In this document: positions 38,456-49,652 of the stretch, one piece after another
Numbering within the stretch: the stretch's first letter is position 1
How the letters are laid out: every line of letters begins with the position of its first letter
Assembly (NCBI RefSeq): GCF_001262075.1
Contig: NZ_CP012073.1
Location: forward strand, 1,847,001-1,911,000
DNA from: Ottowia sp. oral taxon 894
Lineage (GTDB): Bacteria; Pseudomonadota; Gammaproteobacteria; Burkholderiales; Burkholderiaceae_C
DNA: 64,000 nucleotides
Reading direction: 5' to 3'
Notes under the pieces: model-generated
Databases searched by the model: none
Told to the model about the DNA's origin: nothing
Seen by the model: only the letters and a program-made list of their open reading frames with translations
Program-made: the position numbers and the translations under genes

Positions 38456-41400
38456 GTGTTGAAGAAAGTGTTAAAGCAAACCTCTGTTGCGCGCGCGGTT
38501 GCGGTTTCTATTGTTATGTCGGTCTGCTCCTCTGTGTATAAAAGGGCGCTGGTTAAACCGATTGTCTTTGGGGGCGTGGCTGTTTCCTTCCCAATTTTAG
38601 TATGGAGTCAGTCGATGCCCAATATCAGGCCGTTGGATATTTCCTCCGTGCCGTTACATGCATCGATGCAAGGGGATAAGCCTGCGTTGACACTTGCGCT
38701 ATCTGTGGAATTTCCGACGGTTGGTGCGCAGTATGTGCATACGAGGTATGCAGAAGAAGACACCTCTTACGATCCAGGTAAGGAGTATATTGGTTATTAT
38801 AATGCAGAGTTGTGTTATTCCTATATTGATAGGCCGTCAGAGGTGCCAATCGCAGGAAAAACGCTTTCGGATTACAAGCGTTTCGCGATTAAGGAAAGGG
38901 CGCAGAATCACAAATGCGCTGACGCATTTAGCGGGAACTTTCTGAACTGGGCTAGCAACTCAGCGATTGACATGCTGCGTTTGGCGCTTTCCGGGGGGGA
39001 TCGGATTATTGACCAACCGGGGCTGACAATTTTGCAGCGTGCTGTTCTTCCTGATGGCACGCTTGCCCCTGCTTCTAAGGGGGATGGGCCGAGCTGTTTC
39101 TGGAATTCGCAGAACTTCCCGGCAAAAGGTTTAAAAAAGGGAACCGACGGTCGCTTTTCAGGAGCCATTCCTAACGAAATGGTTAAACGGGCGAATGATA
39201 ATAAGGCCGAAACGATTTGGGTTGCTAATATACTGAACCGGATTTATTTCGGATTGAGTAAAAGAGGTACTCGAGGTAGTTGTAATGAGGTGGCGAGGAA
39301 TACGGGTGAAGCGACGAGTGCAACATTGAGCTATACCCTGGGTGATCCCAAAGGTGGTGTGCAGGCTGGGTCGTTTTTTTCTCCCGGGCAGGGCACTCGC
39401 TGTGCTGGTGAAAATGAGATATGCAGAGTGGGGGAAAGCACGCACTGGGTCTATTACGGCGAGGCTTCTAAGGGCTGGATTCGGGCTGCGGCTAAAGGCG
39501 TGGTGCGTTGCAATAACGAGACGTTCGGCAAGGATCCAGCGGTTGGCAAGGTGAAACAGTGTTATACGGCGCCGATAAAACCGATGGCGGGGCTAATGAA
39601 TTCAGACGGGTTCTTTTATGCTCGCGTAGAAGTGTGCGGCAAGGATGGGGCCGGACAATTAAGGGACGTTCGCGACTACAAAATGTGCGGAAGTTATCCT
39701 GATGGCAACTATAAGCCGGAAGGCACTATTCAGCGATATAGCGATCAACTGCGTCTTTCTGCATTTGGCTATGCGATTGACAACACTCTTAGCTACCAAA
39801 ATGGCAAGAAGGGTCGCTACGGGGGGGTATTGCGGGCACCTATGAAATTTGTGGGGCAGCGCACTTTTGATGCGTATGGAGTTGATACGACGCCGTCAGG
39901 CGGCAATCCGAATGCTGAATGGGACGCTGTGACGGGAGTTTTTAAGGAAAATCCGGATAATGATACATCCTATAACACGAGCGGTGTGGTCAATTATCTG
40001 AACAAGTTTGGACGTCTCTTGCCAGACAGGCCTGGCAATTACAAGGTTTACGACCCTTCCAGCGAGTTGTATTATGAGGCGTTGCGCTACTTGCAGGGCT
40101 TGCCCCCCAGCTCTGATGCTGTGAAGGATCTGACCTCGGCGATGTATGACGGTTTTCCGATTTACAAGGATTGGACGGAGTTGGACCCGTTCGCCGGACG
40201 ACCTAAGGAGGCTGATTACTCTTGTGTCCGAAACAATATTGCCTTGATTGGCGATGTTAATACGCATAATTCGCAAAGCTATGATCCTAATAACAACCGG
40301 CTTCCTTTTCAGGATACGGCGAAAAACATCATAGATTCCCGTTATTGGACGAAGGTGGTCCAGGCGTTTGAAAGCAAGGCGAGCATGTCATACGTCGACG
40401 GGAGCGGCGCAACGCAAACGACCTCCAATCCAAATACAGCTTCATACTCCTCCCCCGCTGCGGGAGATACACAAAGGAGTGCTCCCATTATTGGTTTGGC
40501 ATATTGGGCGCATACGCACGATATACGTGGCGCGGATTGGACGGCTCAGCCCGCCAAGCAGCGTCCGGGTCTGCGTGTTAAAACGTTCATCTTTGACGTA
40601 AACGAGTACGCGTTAGAGGCCGACGATACGAAACGTCGCACTAATAACCAGTATTACACAGCAGCCAAATACGGTGGTTTTCGTGATCAGCCTGATGCAG
40701 ATAACCGTCCTTATAATCTCAAAGGCAACCCGTTCTATGATCAGAATGGAAGCGTAAACAATGATGTCTGGCAAGATGCTAGTCGGCAGATGGAGCCGCA
40801 ATCCTATTTTCTTCAAAGCGACGGACGTAGTGTTTTGGCTGCTTTTGATAAGATCTTCAGCGAGGCTACTTATGCTCAGAGGAGTATTGCAGGGGCCGCA
40901 GCTTCTAGTGGCGCGTTGACTCAAAATGACTCTCATGTTTATCAAGCTTCATACGATACAAGTGGTTGGACAGGCGATTTGCAGGCGTTTGCGTTGAAGA
41001 TTGGATCTGATAATGTAACGCCTGAGCTTGGAAATGCGGTTTGGTCTGCCAAACAGCAGCTGGATACTATGATTGCAAATGGAGAGGCGCGCAATATCGT
41101 TGTTGGCAAGTATGGAGATAATCCATCAAGTCCGGTAGCGACGAAATTTTCAGAAGGCACCATTGAAAGGGCCTTGCAAGCGGATCTGGATAGATTCCAC
41201 CCGACATCTGCGCAGGATGGCCGCTGGAAGGAACGGGTGGCTTATTTGCGCGGCGGTAAAACGCATGAAGGAAGTGGTTCTGGGCAATTCCGCCAGCGTT
41301 CAAGCGCGTTGGGTGATATTGTGAATTCTGGCGCGCAGTATGTTGGCGCACCAGCGTATCGTACCGGCATGGACAAAAACTATGGCAGTTTTGTTGAGGC

Positions 41401-42967
41401 TAATGCGAATCGGAAGCCTGTAGTGTATATTGGTGCAAATGACGGCATGCTGCATGCGTTTGATGCGAAAACGGGCAAAGAAATTTTTGCCTATATTCCA
41501 AGCTGGCTTGGTCCTAAGCTGGGAGCACTGACCGATCCCGCATATAACCAAGCAGGCAATCACCAAGCATACGTGGATGCATCGCCTGTCGCGGGTGACG
41601 TCAATGTCAGCACTGATGCAGACAATCCTGTTTGGAAATCCGTGCTTGTTTCAGGTACAGGCGGTGGGGGGCGCGGGGTTTTTGCACTTGATATTACAGA
41701 CCCTGTTAAGTTTGATTCGTCCAAGGTATTGTGGGAATTTACTCCTAGCCATGATGCCGATATGGGATATGTACTCGGCAAGCCTCGCTTAGTGCGTATG
41801 CGCACTAGTGCACCCAAGGATGAAACCGTAAAGACACGTTGGTTTGCGATGGTACCTGCTGGCGTGAATAACTATACGAAAGATCCCATTAGTGGAAAGT
41901 TTAGCTCGACTGGTAATCCTGTTATATTCTTGCTCGCGCTAGATAAATCCCCTGGAACGGCTTGGTCGCTTAATAGTAATTTTTATAAGATAGAATTGCC
42001 GTTCAAGTCGGATTTAATAGAGCCTATCGATGGTTCCAGTCAGGTGCGGCCGACAGGTATAGTCAATCTGGAGGCATTCAGAAACAGTGATGGCGTTGTT
42101 GAGGCGGTATTTGCAGGCGATCTGCATGGTAATTTATGGGCCTTGAATTTTGCGGAAAATGGATTATCGGACTGGACTGCCAGCAAGCTTTCCAGATTTT
42201 CTACAGGGAGTAAAGCCTATCCGATGTATATAGCAAAAGATGCGTCTGGAGGCATACAACCGATCACAGCTGCTCCTACCATTCTGAGAGGAAATACACA
42301 AGGTACTTACTTTGTAGGATTTGGTACCGGAAAATATATCGAGCCCAAGGATCCAAAGAGCACGCAACAGAATACTTATTATGTTCTTTTTGATGATGGA
42401 ACGACTAAAGGCGCTACTTCAGGAGTGGTTGGTATTCCGGGACGGGATCGTTTGCGGAAAGTCGTAAAGGACACGGATAACAAGCTCAAACCAGATGACC
42501 GTTTCTTCTGGGGGCGTGCGACGAGTTCTTCTGGAGAGGAGCGCTCGGGGTGGTATTATGATTTACCCGAAACTGGTGAGCGGATTGTTTATGACTCAAC
42601 TTATATTTCGTTGAGTACGACTGTTATGTTCAATAGCCTGATTCCAGATGCTGCTACTGCTGTGGGTATTTGTGGCGTATCTGGCGGCGGAGGGAATGGT
42701 TACTATGTTGATCTTTTTTCCGCTAGAGGAGATGTTACACGCTCCAATGTTGGCATACCAGGCCAACCCTTGGTTTTGGCTAATGATCCGGGGACAACTG
42801 AAACGGCCGCAGATAGCACGGGTAGGCGCATGCGTTCGCGCCCACAAGTGGCTGTCACGCCCGGCATTAATAGTATTTCCGCGCGGCAGGCTGGAACTCA
42901 GGTTTTCCCCGTGGGAAGGCTGAGTTGGCGGCAAATTAATAACTATCAGGAGTTGAGAAAACAATGA
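38456..42967 (+). CDS. pilY1: Type IV pilus tip adhesin/biogenesis factor PilY1
   Basis: A 1503-residue secreted protein. A signal-like N-terminus is followed by the conserved HKCADAFSGNFLNWASNSAIDMLRLALSGG region, a Cys-rich insert (about residues 200-430), and the C-terminal beta-propeller. The propeller contains VVYIGANDGMLHAFDAKTGK, LVSGTGGGGRGVFALDITDP and FAGDLHGNLWALNF. The calcium loop before the last motif is degenerate (FRNSDGVVE). The start is a GTG at 38456 with GGGAG 7 bp upstream; the next codon TTG is an alternative. PilY1 sits at the pilus tip, controls retraction and surface sensing, and mediates adhesion. It overlaps pilE by 4 bp. Confidence 0.93.
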   Translation: MLKKVLKQTSVARAVAVSIVMSVCSSVYKRALVKPIVFGGVAVSFPILVWSQSMPNIRPLDISSVPLHASMQGDKPALTLALSVEFPTVGAQYVHTRYAEEDTSYDPGKEYIGYYNAELCYSYIDRPSEVPIAGKTLSDYKRFAIKERAQNHKCADAFSGNFLNWASNSAIDMLRLALSGGDRIIDQPGLTILQRAVLPDGTLAPASKGDGPSCFWNSQNFPAKGLKKGTDGRFSGAIPNEMVKRANDNKAETIWVANILNRIYFGLSKRGTRGSCNEVARNTGEATSATLSYTLGDPKGGVQAGSFFSPGQGTRCAGENEICRVGESTHWVYYGEASKGWIRAAAKGVVRCNNETFGKDPAVGKVKQCYTAPIKPMAGLMNSDGFFYARVEVCGKDGAGQLRDVRDYKMCGSYPDGNYKPEGTIQRYSDQLRLSAFGYAIDNTLSYQNGKKGRYGGVLRAPMKFVGQRTFDAYGVDTTPSGGNPNAEWDAVTGVFKENPDNDTSYNTSGVVNYLNKFGRLLPDRPGNYKVYDPSSELYYEALRYLQGLPPSSDAVKDLTSAMYDGFPIYKDWTELDPFAGRPKEADYSCVRNNIALIGDVNTHNSQSYDPNNNRLPFQDTAKNIIDSRYWTKVVQAFESKASMSYVDGSGATQTTSNPNTASYSSPAAGDTQRSAPIIGLAYWAHTHDIRGADWTAQPAKQRPGLRVKTFIFDVNEYALEADDTKRRTNNQYYTAAKYGGFRDQPDADNRPYNLKGNPFYDQNGSVNNDVWQDASRQMEPQSYFLQSDGRSVLAAFDKIFSEATYAQRSIAGAAASSGALTQNDSHVYQASYDTSGWTGDLQAFALKIGSDNVTPELGNAVWSAKQQLDTMIANGEARNIVVGKYGDNPSSPVATKFSEGTIERALQADLDRFHPTSAQDGRWKERVAYLRGGKTHEGSGSGQFRQRSSALGDIVNSGAQYVGAPAYRTGMDKNYGSFVEANANRKPVVYIGANDGMLHAFDAKTGKEIFAYIPSWLGPKLGALTDPAYNQAGNHQAYVDASPVAGDVNVSTDADNPVWKSVLVSGTGGGGRGVFALDITDPVKFDSSKVLWEFTPSHDADMGYVLGKPRLVRMRTSAPKDETVKTRWFAMVPAGVNNYTKDPISGKFSSTGNPVIFLLALDKSPGTAWSLNSNFYKIELPFKSDLIEPIDGSSQVRPTGIVNLEAFRNSDGVVEAVFAGDLHGNLWALNFAENGLSDWTASKLSRFSTGSKAYPMYIAKDASGGIQPITAAPTILRGNTQGTYFVGFGTGKYIEPKDPKSTQQNTYYVLFDDGTTKGATSGVVGIPGRDRLRKVVKDTDNKLKPDDRFFWGRATSSSGEERSGWYYDLPETGERIVYDSTYISLSTTVMFNSLIPDAATAVGICGVSGGGGNGYYVDLFSARGDVTRSNVGIPGQPLVLANDPGTTETAADSTGRRMRSRPQVAVTPGINSISARQAGTQVFPVGRLSWRQINNYQELRKQ

Positions 42968-43437
42968 AATATTGTTTAGTAAACGCTTCTTCACTAGCGA
43001 GGCAAAAAGGTTTTACATTGGTGGAGCTGATGATTGTGGTTGCCATTGTGGGAATATTGGCAGCAATAGCCTATCCTTCCTACCAGGAGTCGGTTCGCAA
43101 AGGGCGCCGTGCGGAGGCCCGCGCGGCGCTTGCTGAAACCATGCAGCAGCAAGAACGTTATATGACGCAATACAACACATACAAGGATTTCTCGCTTGGT
43201 GATAGCAGCGTGCCTTTCAAAACAAAAGTTGGCGATTCAACTACGACGTACAAGCTGAAGGCGGAAGCTTGCCCGGCTTCGGGGAGCTATACGCCAACGG
43301 TCAAGGAATGCATTAAGGTTGTGGCATCTCCTGTCATCAATGATCCTCTGGTGGGCGATCTTAGTCTGACCAGCACAGGCGTGAAAGACTGCACAGGATC
43401 GGCGAAATCTTCACAATTTCAACTGTGCTGGCCATGA
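42964..43437 (+). CDS. pilE: Type IV pilin-like protein PilE
   Basis: A 157-residue prepilin: RQKG|FTLVELMIVVAIVGILAAIAYPSYQ, then VRKGRRAEARAALAETMQQQERYM, the PilE minor-pilin pattern. Cys residues in EACPAS, KECIKV, KDCTG and LCWP suggest two disulfides. The ATG overlaps the pilY1 stop and the pilE stop overlaps the next start. It is probably a minor pilin rather than the major subunit, given its place in the pilVWXY1E set. Confidence 0.92.
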   Translation: MKYCLVNASSLARQKGFTLVELMIVVAIVGILAAIAYPSYQESVRKGRRAEARAALAETMQQQERYMTQYNTYKDFSLGDSSVPFKTKVGDSTTTYKLKAEACPASGSYTPTVKECIKVVASPVINDPLVGDLSLTSTGVKDCTGSAKSSQFQLCWP

Positions 43438-44015
43438 AAACTTCTATCTGCCCGAATTGCAGGAGTCACGGCTTCACGCTCATTGAGCTGATGGTGGTGA
43501 TTGCGATTGCTGCCATTTTGCTTACGCTGGCAGGGCCGAGTTTTGTATCGGCCTATCGAAACGCCAGGCTGAATTCGTATACGAACGGGATGGTTGCGGC
43601 CATCAATGCGACCCGCGGTGAGGCTATGAAGCGGAATATGTTCGCACTGATGCAGCCTAAAGACGGTTCGGATTGGAATACTGGCTGGATCATCTTTGTG
43701 GATACGGATATGAATATGCAGCTGGACCGGTCAAAAGATATCGTGATTGTGGAGCATGAAAGCCATGACCAGGATAGCTTTATTCAGATTTCCAGCAAAA
43801 CCGATGTGACGGGTTCATCCGGCACGCTTGTCGCTTTCGATGGCTCCGGTTTCGCCAAGGGGAATAATGCTTCGGTTCCCAATACGACATTGACGCTTAA
43901 GCGCACGGATGTTCCAGTGGCGGAGCAGGATAACGTGACCCGCCGCATCAAGATCGCCCGCTCAGGCAGAGTGCGCGCCTGTCGGCCAAAAGAGGACGCC
44001 ACCTGCACAGAATAG
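43434..44015 (+). CDS. fimT: Minor pilin/pseudopilin, FimT/GspH family
   Basis: A 193-residue prepilin: CRSHG|FTLIELMVVIAIAAILLTLAGPSF, followed by the FimT/GspH features NSYTNGMVAAINATRGEAMKR and DWNTGWIIFVD. The C-terminus has RRIKIARSGRVRACRP, the usual family ending. An unusual CPNC pair precedes the cleavage site in the leader. FimT/FimU proteins prime pilus assembly, and some bind DNA during natural transformation, which would suit the Arg-rich C-terminus. It overlaps pilE by 4 bp and is followed by a terminator. Confidence 0.9.
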   Translation: MKTSICPNCRSHGFTLIELMVVIAIAAILLTLAGPSFVSAYRNARLNSYTNGMVAAINATRGEAMKRNMFALMQPKDGSDWNTGWIIFVDTDMNMQLDRSKDIVIVEHESHDQDSFIQISSKTDVTGSSGTLVAFDGSGFAKGNNASVPNTTLTLKRTDVPVAEQDNVTRRIKIARSGRVRACRPKEDATCTE

Positions 44016-44027
44016 CGTTTATCTCTC

Positions 44028-44056
44028 AAAACCGCCATCTGCTGGCGGTTTTTTTA
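44028..44056 (+). terminator. Rho-independent terminator of the pilus operon
   Basis: AAAACCGCC pairs with GGCGGTTTT around a 7-nt loop and is followed by further T residues. It stands 12 bp after the fimT stop. Confidence 0.92.
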
Positions 44057-44170
44057 TTAATGATGTACAGCAGGATTGGAGCGCGTTTGCGCGAATGAAT
44101 TTTGTGGAAGATAACGGCGGGAAGGTTGTTTTTTACCGCCGTTTAAAGACTGCCGCTTGAATGACAGAAA

Positions 44171-45019
44171 TCAGGGTGAAGCAGGCTTGATTGCATTTGT
44201 GACGGCGCCGCTGACGCTATGTCCTTTGCGGGCGGGCGGTATGGCGGATGCCGGGATAGGGTGCGACGCTGCACGGGAAGTGGGCGGGGAGGCGGCCATT
44301 GGAGCTGATGAAGTAGGCGCAGCGGATGATGTTGGAGGCTCGGGCGCTGGAGTAGCGGAAAGCGCTGGCGGGGGTGCGTGATCCACATATTCCCAAGGGC
44401 GCTGCGCTGCGAAAACGGCATTGGGATACTGCGGTTTGCCGCGCGAGCCGTTGTAGCGGCCCAGGGCCATAAACATGTCGCCGCGTTCGCGGTCCAGGTA
44501 GTGGCGCAAGATGACGCAGCCAAAGCGCAGGTTGGTCTGCATGTGAAAGAGTTTGCCGGGGTCGCCGTCGCCGATGACGCGGGTCCAGAACGGCATGATT
44601 TGCATGTAGCCGCGCGCGCCGACGACGGAGACGGCGTATTTGCGAAAGCCGCTTTCTACCTGGATGAGGCCCAGCACGAGCGAGGTTTCCAGCCCGGCGC
44701 GGCGGGATTCGTACCAGACAGTTTGCAGAAAGTCCACGCGGCGGTCGAGGTCGGGCATGCGTTTGTAGAGGCGGTCGCTCATGGCCGAGAGCCAGCGCAG
44801 GTAGGCCAGGCGCGCTGCGGTGCTGGCGAAGATGGGCACGGGCGGGGCGCTGTTGGCGATGGCCGAGCTGAGTGCGGTACGCACGGAGTCGGCCAGCGGC
44901 TCTTCAATTTGCCCGCCGGCGCGCGCCGGTTGCGCCAGCGCCAGCAGGCCGGGCAGCAGGGCCAGTTGCCGCAGGGTCTGGCGGCGTTGCGGGTCGCTCG
45001 GGCCTGGCTGGCGGCTCAT
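44171..45019 (-). CDS. Soluble lytic murein transglycosylase
   Basis: A 282-residue periplasmic enzyme. The leader has a twin-Arg-like [23 protein letters not shown]. The SLT domain (about residues 90-215) carries the catalytic Glu in [14 protein letters not shown], then [12 protein letters not shown] and [16 protein letters not shown]. The last 65 residues are Pro/Ala/Ser rich with no recognisable domain. It cleaves peptidoglycan glycan strands. Its start overlaps the proS stop by 4 bp, a coupling common in Burkholderiales. Confidence 0.9.
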   Translation of the reverse strand: MSRQPGPSDPQRRQTLRQLALLPGLLALAQPARAGGQIEEPLADSVRTALSSAIANSAPPVPIFASTAARLAYLRWLSAMSDRLYKRMPDLDRRVDFLQTVWYESRRAGLETSLVLGLIQVESGFRKYAVSVVGARGYMQIMPFWTRVIGDGDPGKLFHMQTNLRFGCVILRHYLDRERGDMFMALGRYNGSRGKPQYPNAVFAAQRPWEYVDHAPPPALSATPAPEPPTSSAAPTSSAPMAASPPTSRAASHPIPASAIPPARKGHSVSGAVTNAIKPASP

Positions 45020-46758
45020 GCGGCAAGCCGCGCTTTGACGAAGGCAGCGATGCCGTCGGCAGGCACTTTGGCGGCGGTTTCGTCACGGCGGTGCTGGTAT
45101 TCAACCTGGCCTTCTTTCAGTCCCCGCTCGCCGATGGTGACGCGGTGCGGCACGCCGATCAGTTCCCAGTCGGCAAACATCACGCCGGGGCGCTCGCCAC
45201 GGTCATCCAAAATGACATCCACGCCAGCAGCCAGCAGTTCGGCGTGTAGGCTTTCGGCGGCTTGGCGCACGGCTTCGCTGCGGTCCATGCCCACGGGGCA
45301 GATGACGACGGTAAAGGGCGCGATGGCGTCGGGCCAAATGATGCCGCGCGCGTCGTGGTTTTGTTCGATGGCGGCGGCGGGCAGGCGGGTGATGCCGATG
45401 CCGTAGCAGCCCATTTGGAAGGGCTTGGGCTTGCCGTCTTCGTCCAAAAAGGTGGCGTTCATGGCGGCGCTGTATTTCGTGCCCAGGTAGAAGATGTGGC
45501 CGATTTCAATGCCGCGCTCGATGGCCAGCTGGCCTTGCCCGTCTGGCGAGGGGTCGCCTGCGACGGCGTTGCGCAAATCGGCCACGATGTCCGGCTCCGG
45601 CAGGTCGCGCCCCCAGTTCACGCCGGTGATGTGGAAGTCTTTTTTGTTGGCGCCGCACACCCAGTCGGCCATGACGGCTACTTCGCGGTCAGCCACGACG
45701 GTCACGGGTTTTTTCAGGCCAATGGGGCCGAGGTAGCCCGGCTCGGCGCCAAAGTGTTCCAGGATTTCGGCCACGCTGGCAAAGCGAAAGTCCGCCAGGC
45801 CCGGCACTTTGCTGACTTTCACTTCGTTCATGTCGTGGTCGCCGCGCAGCAGCAGCAGCCAGATGCGGGTTCGGGTAATTTCCCCTGCGCCGTTCAGCTC
45901 GTCCGTGGCCAGCACGAGGGATTTGACGGTGCGCTGCAAGGGCAGCTTCAGCAGTTCGGCCACGTCGGCGCAGGTGGCTTTGCCGGGCGTGGGGGTTGGG
46001 GTCATGGGCTGCGCAGCGGGCGGGCGCGGGCCTTTGGGGGGGGCGCTTTCGGCTTTTTCCATGTTGGCGGCGTAGCGGCTGCCGGTGCTGTAGACGATGG
46101 CGTCTTCGCCGGTGGCGGCAATCACCTGGAATTCTTCGCTCATGTCGCCGCCGATGCTGCCCGAGTCGGCTGCCACGGCGCGGTAGGTGAGGCCGAAGCG
46201 GTCAAAAATGGCGCGGTAGGCTGCGGCCATTTTCTGGTAGCTCTGGCGCGCGCTGGCTTCGTCGCGGTCGAAGCTGTAGGCGTCTTTCATGATGAATTCG
46301 CGCCCGCGCATCAGGCCAAAGCGCGGGCGGCGTTCGTCGCGGAACTTGGTCTGTATCTGGTAGAGGTTGCGCGGCAGCTGCTTGTAGCTTTTGAATTCCT
46401 GGCGGGCGATGTCCGTCACGGCTTCTTCGCTGGTGGGTTGCAGCACGAAGTCGCGCTCGTGGCGGTCCTTGATGCGCAGAAGCTCCGGCCCCATCTTGTC
46501 GAAGCGCCCTGTTTCACGCCACAGCTCGCTGGGCTGCACCATCGGCATAAGGCATTCAATGGCGCCGGCGCGGTTCATTTCCTCGCGCACGATAGCCTCT
46601 ACTTTCTGGATAACGCGCAGCCCCATGGGCATGTAGGTGTAGATGCCCGCGCCCAGCTTCTTGATCATGCCCGCTCGGGTCATGAGCTGGTGGCTGATGA
46701 CTTCGGCGTCCGCCGGGGCTTCTTTCAGGGTGGAGATGAGGAACTGCGAGGCTTTCAT
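45016..46758 (-). CDS. proS: Prolyl-tRNA synthetase (bacterial type)
   Basis: A 580-residue class II synthetase. Motif 1 to 3 regions are present: [46 protein letters not shown] and the late [10 protein letters not shown]. The editing (YbaK-like) insertion domain lies between motifs 2 and 3 (about 230-410) and the anticodon-binding domain is C-terminal. The ATG at 46758 begins [20 protein letters not shown], the family start; the frame is open upstream without coding value. It is divergent from rppH. Confidence 0.97.
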   Translation of the reverse strand: MKASQFLISTLKEAPADAEVISHQLMTRAGMIKKLGAGIYTYMPMGLRVIQKVEAIVREEMNRAGAIECLMPMVQPSELWRETGRFDKMGPELLRIKDRHERDFVLQPTSEEAVTDIARQEFKSYKQLPRNLYQIQTKFRDERRPRFGLMRGREFIMKDAYSFDRDEASARQSYQKMAAAYRAIFDRFGLTYRAVAADSGSIGGDMSEEFQVIAATGEDAIVYSTGSRYAANMEKAESAPPKGPRPPAAQPMTPTPTPGKATCADVAELLKLPLQRTVKSLVLATDELNGAGEITRTRIWLLLLRGDHDMNEVKVSKVPGLADFRFASVAEILEHFGAEPGYLGPIGLKKPVTVVADREVAVMADWVCGANKKDFHITGVNWGRDLPEPDIVADLRNAVAGDPSPDGQGQLAIERGIEIGHIFYLGTKYSAAMNATFLDEDGKPKPFQMGCYGIGITRLPAAAIEQNHDARGIIWPDAIAPFTVVICPVGMDRSEAVRQAAESLHAELLAAGVDVILDDRGERPGVMFADWELIGVPHRVTIGERGLKEGQVEYQHRRDETAAKVPADGIAAFVKARLAA

Positions 46759-46894
46759 GACAGATGCGAATGGTGGAAAAGGGCCGCAGGCGCGCGGCAA
46801 GCCCTGGCCCCAAACGGCAAGAGGCCGTTGACAGGCCCCTTGACATGACGCGCGGGCATAATGGCCCGCAACATTTTGAAATTGGAGTTTGATT

Positions 46895-47533
46895 ATGCTT
46901 GACCGGGAAGGCTTTCGCCCGAATGTCGGCATCATCTTGCTCAACCAGAAAAACCAGGTTTTTTGGGGCAAACGCATACGCACCCATTCCTGGCAGTTTC
47001 CGCAAGGCGGCATTGACCGGGGCGAAACCCCGGAGCAGGCCATGTACCGCGAGCTGCATGAGGAAATCGGCCTGAAGCCGGAGCACGTGCGCATCGTCGC
47101 CCGTACCCGTGACTGGTTGCGCTACGAGGTGCCCGACCGCTTTATCCGCCGCGACGCGCGCGGCCGCTACCGGGGGCAGAAACAGATTTGGTTTCTGCTG
47201 CAGCTCATCACTCATGACTGGAACCTGAACCTGCGCGCCACCGATCACCCTGAATTCGATGCCTGGCGCTGGAACGATTACTGGGTGCCGCTGGATGTGG
47301 TGATTGAGTTCAAGCGCGGCGTGTATGAAATGGCGCTCACCGAGCTGGCGCGCTTTCTGCCGCGCCCGCCGGAGCATCGCAACCGCTACCTGCGCAGCGG
47401 CATCCGCACGCCCGTGGCGGCCTGCAATTTGCCGCCGGATTCCGAACCCGCTCCGCTGGGGCCAGCCAGCGGCCCGCCCGCTTTCTGGCGGCTGGATGAC
47501 GCGCCTCCCGCCACTGAACACGCACAGCCATGA
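46895..47533 (+). CDS. rppH: RNA pyrophosphohydrolase (RppH/NudH)
   Basis: A 212-residue Nudix hydrolase that removes pyrophosphate from 5'-triphosphate mRNA ends, starting decay. [27 protein letters not shown] is the family start. The Nudix box reads [29 protein letters not shown] and [10 protein letters not shown] are also typical. The C-terminal 50 residues are Pro rich, as in other betaproteobacteria. ATG at 46895 with GGAG upstream. It overlaps the next gene by 4 bp. Confidence 0.96.
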   Translation: MLDREGFRPNVGIILLNQKNQVFWGKRIRTHSWQFPQGGIDRGETPEQAMYRELHEEIGLKPEHVRIVARTRDWLRYEVPDRFIRRDARGRYRGQKQIWFLLQLITHDWNLNLRATDHPEFDAWRWNDYWVPLDVVIEFKRGVYEMALTELARFLPRPPEHRNRYLRSGIRTPVAACNLPPDSEPAPLGPASGPPAFWRLDDAPPATEHAQP

Positions 47534-48060
47534 TCTGCCGCCGCACTGCTTTCTCCCTTTCTCTGCCGTTGCTGGCTGCTTTGGCGCTGGCCGCCTGTGG
47601 CCGCCCCGAGCGGCTGCCCGAGCCTGCCGCTCCACCTGCAGGCACGGCGCTGAAAGCGGACCTGCCGCCCGCTTATGACGAAGCGCGCCTGGTTGAAATT
47701 GAACAGCCTCGCGGCAGCACCGTGCGCATTGGCATTGCGCCTGAAACCATCAGCGTGGACGCGCAGGCGGGCGTGGTGCGCTACGTGGCTGTCATGCGCG
47801 GCATCAGCGCCCGCGTGGCCACCTATGAAGGCATCCGCTGCAATGGCGGACAGTGGCGCGTGTTCGCGCGCCGGCAGGCGGATGGTCCCTGGCTGGCGGC
47901 AGGCATGGAGTGGGAAGACATGTACGGCCCGCGCCAGCAACCGTACGTGCGGGTTTTGGCGCGAGACGGCATGTGCATTGGCCCGGCCGTCAACACCGAC
48001 GTGCGCTCCATCGTGCGCGGCCTGCAAAGCGGCGGCCGCAACGTGCTGTACAGGGGCTGA
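47530..48060 (+). CDS. CNP1-like family lipoprotein
   Basis: A 176-residue exported protein. The signal peptide ends [10 protein letters not shown] (lipobox). The mature part contains [38 protein letters not shown] and a late [20 protein letters not shown], which match the CNP1-like family first described in Neisseria. Two Cys in the body (RCNGG, MCIG) may form a disulfide. Function unknown. Its translational coupling to rppH recurs in this order by my recollection. Confidence 0.75.
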   Translation: MICRRTAFSLSLPLLAALALAACGRPERLPEPAAPPAGTALKADLPPAYDEARLVEIEQPRGSTVRIGIAPETISVDAQAGVVRYVAVMRGISARVATYEGIRCNGGQWRVFARRQADGPWLAAGMEWEDMYGPRQQPYVRVLARDGMCIGPAVNTDVRSIVRGLQSGGRNVLYRG

Positions 48061-48402
48061 AACGGCGCCCCGGCCCATCCTCTTGCCACAGCCCCCGAAC
48101 GGGGCTTTGCTTGAAGCAGTCCGTGCATCCCTTGCCCCTGTCTTTGCCATAACCGCCTGCATGGCCAAAACGGTGGCGCGGTGGCAGAAAGGGAAAGCCT
48201 GAGTTTGCTTCTGAATCCATAGCATGATGTCCTAGTGGATCGGGCGCAGAGCGGCATTTCATCCCACCTGAATTTGCTCTTGTTTTCGATGCGCCACGGC
48301 GGGCGTGGCGGCTGATTTTCCAAGGCCCGCAGTGGCCTGTAGCCAGTTCTTGAAGCCGGGGGCAGACCGCCGCAATCGGCGGGGCAGGGCGGGGCTGGCT
48401 CG
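48061..48402. other. Gap between convergent CNP1-like and HtrA-type genes
   Basis: Holds 88-bp repeat copy H and otherwise GC-rich sequence with no supported gene and no clear terminator. Confidence 0.5.
48202..48292 (-). repeat. Dispersed 88-bp intergenic repeat, copy H
   Basis: Minus-oriented, near consensus. On the minus strand: CATCGAAAACAAGAGCAAAT, GGATGAAATGCCGCTCTGCG, GATCCACTAGGACATCATGC and TATGGATTCAGAAGCAAAC. Confidence 0.92.
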
Positions 48403-49542
<1,140 letters not shown>

Positions 49543-49652
49543 TGGAATTCCTTGACGGTTCAAGCCTGCGCCCGCGCAGGCGGGCAAAGCCTGTTTTTGC
49601 GGGCGGCAGGCGCGGCGCTGAACGCGCCGCAAACATGGCAGCATTGTCAGCC

